The translations under genes and the position numbers were made by a program. A stretch of DNA of 64,000 nt, taken from positions 2,963,001-3,027,000 of the forward strand of contig NC_086254.1 of the NCBI RefSeq assembly GCF_021018805.1, in the 5' to 3' direction. Shown here one piece after another: positions 60,284 through 64,000 of this stretch; positions within the stretch are counted from its first letter, which is position 1; the number at the start of each line of letters is the position of its first letter. This stretch comes from Prinia subflava (lineage: Eukaryota; Chordata; Aves; Passeriformes; Cisticolidae). The notes under the pieces were generated by a model that was not told where the DNA came from, ran no database searches, and saw nothing but the letters and a program-made list of their open reading frames with translations.

Positions 60284-63200
60284 GTGAGTGTCAGCACGTG
60301 CCACTTTGGTATCCAGCCTGGGGTGGACGAGGAAAGCGTGTCATCTCACTGAGATGGTAAACCAGAACGTTTGTAAAACAGCTCTGGTTGTCAGGGCTGT
60401 AGTACAGCTCTGAAAGGTGCTTTGATCATGTAAGCACACTGTCTCTGCTGCCATGCTGTACAAGGCATTTCAGACATGCAATATGAATATATTTGAATGC
60501 TGGGAGAGGATCACACACAGATCTTAAAGAGGAGTTTAAGCAGGTTTGAAAAAGCGAAACCATCTGCGTACAATTGCATTAAAATGAGCTGGCTTGTGTC
60601 CCCAAGCCTCCATAAGTATACCACATCTTGCATTTCCAGCTTCTGTCAACCTCTGTCTCTGAAAGGAGCACTTGAAGATGAATGGTTTGTATCATCCTAC
60701 AGCACAATGCTGTGGAGTTGTGTGGTTCAGCTCCTTTGGCTCATCACCGTAAGCTGTGATTTATCCCCTTTGTTACAGCCAGCTCTCCCTGTAGTGAGTG
60801 TGCCATCTTTGCCTGGGGTGGCTGAAAGGGTCAAAGGTGGAGTTGGTTGTGTGTCACAGAAGGTGGTTGGCACATGCTTGAGAGCTGCAGATTCTTGGCA
60901 TTGTGCAAGTGCTGATGCAGAGAATGGTTTGGCTTTGGAGATGGAAAGAGTTTGTAATAACCTTTATCATGTGTGGAGGTTTTGTTTGTAACAGTGTTAT
61001 TGAGCTGGGGGAATGAGGAAGTGTTGGGCAGCTATTCTAATTTTTGTTCAGTCACTCTGTGCTTGGAATTAAGTCTACTCATTTTGAGGTCAGAAAAAAA
61101 TCATTAAAGTATGAAAAAAGAGGATTTCATTCCTGAATAGGAATTAACTGTTGAGAACCTTTTTGTGACACTGTAATATTCAATGGTTTTGTGATATCCA
61201 AACAACAAGGAGAAAATGTGAAACTATACCACCTTTATTTGGTACAGATTTTTATAATCAGTAGCCTTGCTGAAGTTGGCCTTTTTCTGCTTCAGGAATA
61301 CTCACAAGCATGTGCTAGAACAAGCTACATTTTAGACCAGTACAGTGGTACCTGCAGGTTTTAGTAAATTAATTGCTAGGCTGAGAATACTGAGTGGATC
61401 TTTACAGCTATATCTGTTTATAATTTGGAGTTTTGAGATTTGATTGAAATTTTGGTTTGATTGAGATCTGTGCCATGTACTTTTGATCCCAGAAGAGGTG
61501 ACATAGGGTTCTGCTGGCGGAGTGTCCCTTGTTGTATTTTTTAAGGGGCATATGCCCATGAATTTTATTACTATTGGTAGTATCAGCTTTTTTGTTATCA
61601 GTGGCAACTGAGGAAAATCAATTCTAATTTGTTTTTGCCATAATAGTAGGGTGCAGAGCCTCCCTCTAAGAGCTTCATTTTAATTGAAGGCTCACTAAAG
61701 GAGGAGAAAGTTTCTGGGTTATTTTCCAAGGGGCCCAGCACGTGGCAGAGCAAGAAACCCAGAGGTTCTCATTTTTAGGAGGGAGTCTGCGTCATTGAAC
61801 CTGCAGATGGGATATGCCAGGGGCATGCTCATCTCCATGTCTGTGTCTGGCATCCACGGCGCTCATTTCTCTACCAAGCTGGCATGATGCAGATTTTTCA
61901 GTTCGGTCACTGGTGACAACTGAACTGCAACCACCCCTGTACAGTCTGCAGCAGCCACACTGCTGTTTGTATCTCTGGAGGTTACACTAGCTTGAAACAA
62001 AGGTGAGCTTGAGCAGTGGTCTTGCTCATCCATGCTGAGGGACTGTTGCACTGTGCACCATTGGTTGTGCTGAGAGCAAACCCCAGGTTGGAACAACCAC
62101 TGTCCTCAAGAAGCTGCCGTCCCACTGGTGCCTGGGTCACCTCTGTGAACCAGAGATCTCTGCAGTTCAAAGCAGCAGTCCTCTCTGTTTGGATCTTGTG
62201 TTACCTGGGCTCTCTCTGCACCTGAACTTAGTGCCCATGTACCTTCCTGTGGCTGTGGTTTGGGCACAGAACATCTCTGTTTGTTTCAAATACATCATGT
62301 GCAGTTGGGATGCTCAAGCAGGGTTTTGCAGGAGAGATCAACTTCAGGCAGTGCATGGGAAGGAGGGACTAGGGCTGTCCTCTGCTAGAGCATGGTGTGG
62401 AAGCCAGGTGCAAAAGCCAGCCTGGGCAGTAGTGTCACAGAGCTGCTGGCTTCATCACCTTTTTGTGCCTTCCCTTGGAAGTGATGATCTGCTGGTGAGA
62501 GCTGTATGCAGCACATCCTGCAACTCTCCTGCCGCAGCCCCCAGATCCTTTGGGTTTGTGTCCAGCTCATGTTCTTCTTTCTGGATTGTCCCCATCACAT
62601 CCAAAGCTTCATCTCAGGGTTAGTCCTGGGTGCAGTTCCATCCCTGCTCCTCAATTCAGTGTGCTGTAAGTTTCTCATAGTCTGGAGAAGTCCAGGAGAA
62701 GTCACAGTCTAGCTAGAAATGTCTCAGCAAGAGAAAGTTCACTTTTCAATTGTATAGCCTGTAATCAGCACGTGGGCTTAAACAGAATCAAAATCTCTGA
62801 GTTGCAGCTTAAATCCCACCTTCTTGCAGAACAGCACCAATTGTGTCTGCCTCGAGTGCATCAGCTGCCACTTGTCCTGAGTAGTGAAGTGCCAAATTCT
62901 GCCCAAGAATTACAGGGTAAATCTGCACCTTTGATGAGCAGTTCAGATAGCAAGTCCAACAGTAAATTGCTTCCTTTTTCTCTCCAGGTAACATTTTTTC
63001 CTTGCAGTGCTTAACAAACTCAATATAAGTCTCTGAAAGACAGGTTTTTCTGTGTGGAAAATGAAGTGCCTTTCTTTCTCAGGCACCTGTATGAATTTTT
63101 GCTGCAGCAGCAATGAGAAGGTTATCCTGTTAGCTGGCATCTTCATGTTAGCCAGGCCCTTTCTCCTGCACATCACAATACCACTGGATGGGCAAAGAGC

Positions 63201-64000
63201 AGGCCAAAGAAATACCAGCACTGTCATCAGTCCTTGAGGTTAGCACTTAAAACATACTGACATGAAGTAATCATTCTTAACTGTTTTGTCAAAAAATAAT
63301 TCCTAGGCTTGTTCCGCTCAGAGCAGTGAGTTGTGCTGGTAAAGGAGTCATTATTTCTTCTCCCCAGAAAATGTCCACAGTGCAAAGCTGTAACCTGCTT
63401 AAGCATTCATTGTGCTGAAAGGGGATGGCTATAGCCTAATTCTTGGCTTTAATTCCCTGGTGGTGAGGTGGGGATTATATTTGCACAGAACCTTGTTTGT
63501 TCCAGTGGCTGTTTCTTGGGCTTTGGCCTGCTAATGAGGCAGAATTTTATTCAGCAAATAACACAGGGAACGGTGCACAGAAAGCTCTTTTCCTGGCTGG
63601 TACTGAGATGGACTAGCAGGAGGAGTTTGGCCATGGGCCTTCCTGCATGAAAACAAATGTCTCAGCTAGTGGGGTGCTTGCATAGCCATGTCTGGTCCTG
63701 GCATTATCCCCTTGCTGCACAGCCAGCACATGGCACAAAGGTGGAGTGGCTGCTGCTCCCTCAAATACAGGAATATTTGTTTGGCTGGTTTGCTTTTTCC
63801 CCTGAAGTCTTGCTGAAAGCAGGAGCTGTTTGTGCATGTGCACGTACGCCATAGCCCCTGTGTTCTCTGTGTGATCTGTTCCTTTTTCAGAGAGCAGCAG
63901 GGACAGACTCACTGTCTCTGGGCAGCTTCATGAACAGAGCAGTTTGTGGTCTTCTGGCCCCAGTAGTCTCTGTTCACCAAAGGTTTTAGCTTTTACACAC
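60284..64000 (+). other. CASTOR2: Start of CASTOR2 intron 2 (non-coding)
   Basis: This runs from the GTGAGT donor of the CASTOR2 exon to the window edge. The next CASTOR2 exon should begin with the rest of a Glu codon and then LPSSEHL. I looked for it in the + frames and did not find it, so the intron continues past 64000. A 164-codon open frame at 60497-60991 matches nothing I know and looks like chance. No clear LTR or CR1 sequence is recognised. Confidence 0.75.

Noticed and set aside
60497..60991. 164-codon ORF just after the CASTOR2 exon
   Set aside because: Does not match CASTOR2 downstream sequence and lies within intron 2.
1..64000. tRNA, rRNA, snRNA genes
   Set aside because: No T-arm (GTTCRANNCC), U6-like or 5S-like sequence was recognised by eye; a covariance-model scan was not possible.

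Overview
This window looks like nuclear DNA from a bird, possibly a songbird. It carries CR1 LINE 3' ends, avian ERVL-type solo LTRs with TG...CA ends, vertebrate splice sites, CpG islands and long AT-rich non-coding stretches. There is no prokaryotic-style gene packing. Species cannot be fixed from sequence alone.

The only protein-coding segment I can defend is one 71-bp internal exon at 60213-60283 on the + strand. It encodes CKFFSLTETPEDYT followed by IIVDEEGFL, which matches exon 2 of CASTOR2 (formerly GATSL2), a GATOR2-binding regulator of arginine signalling to mTORC1. The canonical first exon (start MELHILEHR) and the third exon were not found. Bases 60284-64000 are therefore intron 2. 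Bases 1-60212 are most simply a very large intron 1, though part could be upstream intergenic DNA.

Layout: 1-425, CR1 3' end (+), followed by an AT-rich tract at 541-696. 0.7-23 kb, unique non-coding DNA with a small CR1 relic, two MIR-like SINE relics, a 38-base poly(T) and short tandem repeats. 23-35 kb, four complete solo LTRs (two +, two -) and a GC-rich patch at 32.7 kb with an X-box-like site and a possible splice donor. 41.2-42.2 kb, a CR1 copy carrying five tandem copies of a 44-bp unit. 45.2-45.6 kb, an older CR1. 47.6-48.5 kb, a sharp TA / poly(A) / CpG-island succession with two SP1 boxes and a consensus splice donor, a candidate alternative promoter or lncRNA start. 48.5-60.2 kb, plain non-coding DNA.

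Most open reading frames longer than 60 codons are chance or repeat-derived: they match no family I know, overlap on both strands and often run through CR1 or LTR sequence. I see no new multi-gene system here. The points most worth following up are the CpG island that cannot encode CASTOR2 exon 1, the orphan GC patch, a perfect 24-bp palindrome with forkhead half-sites and the CR1-borne 44-bp minisatellite.
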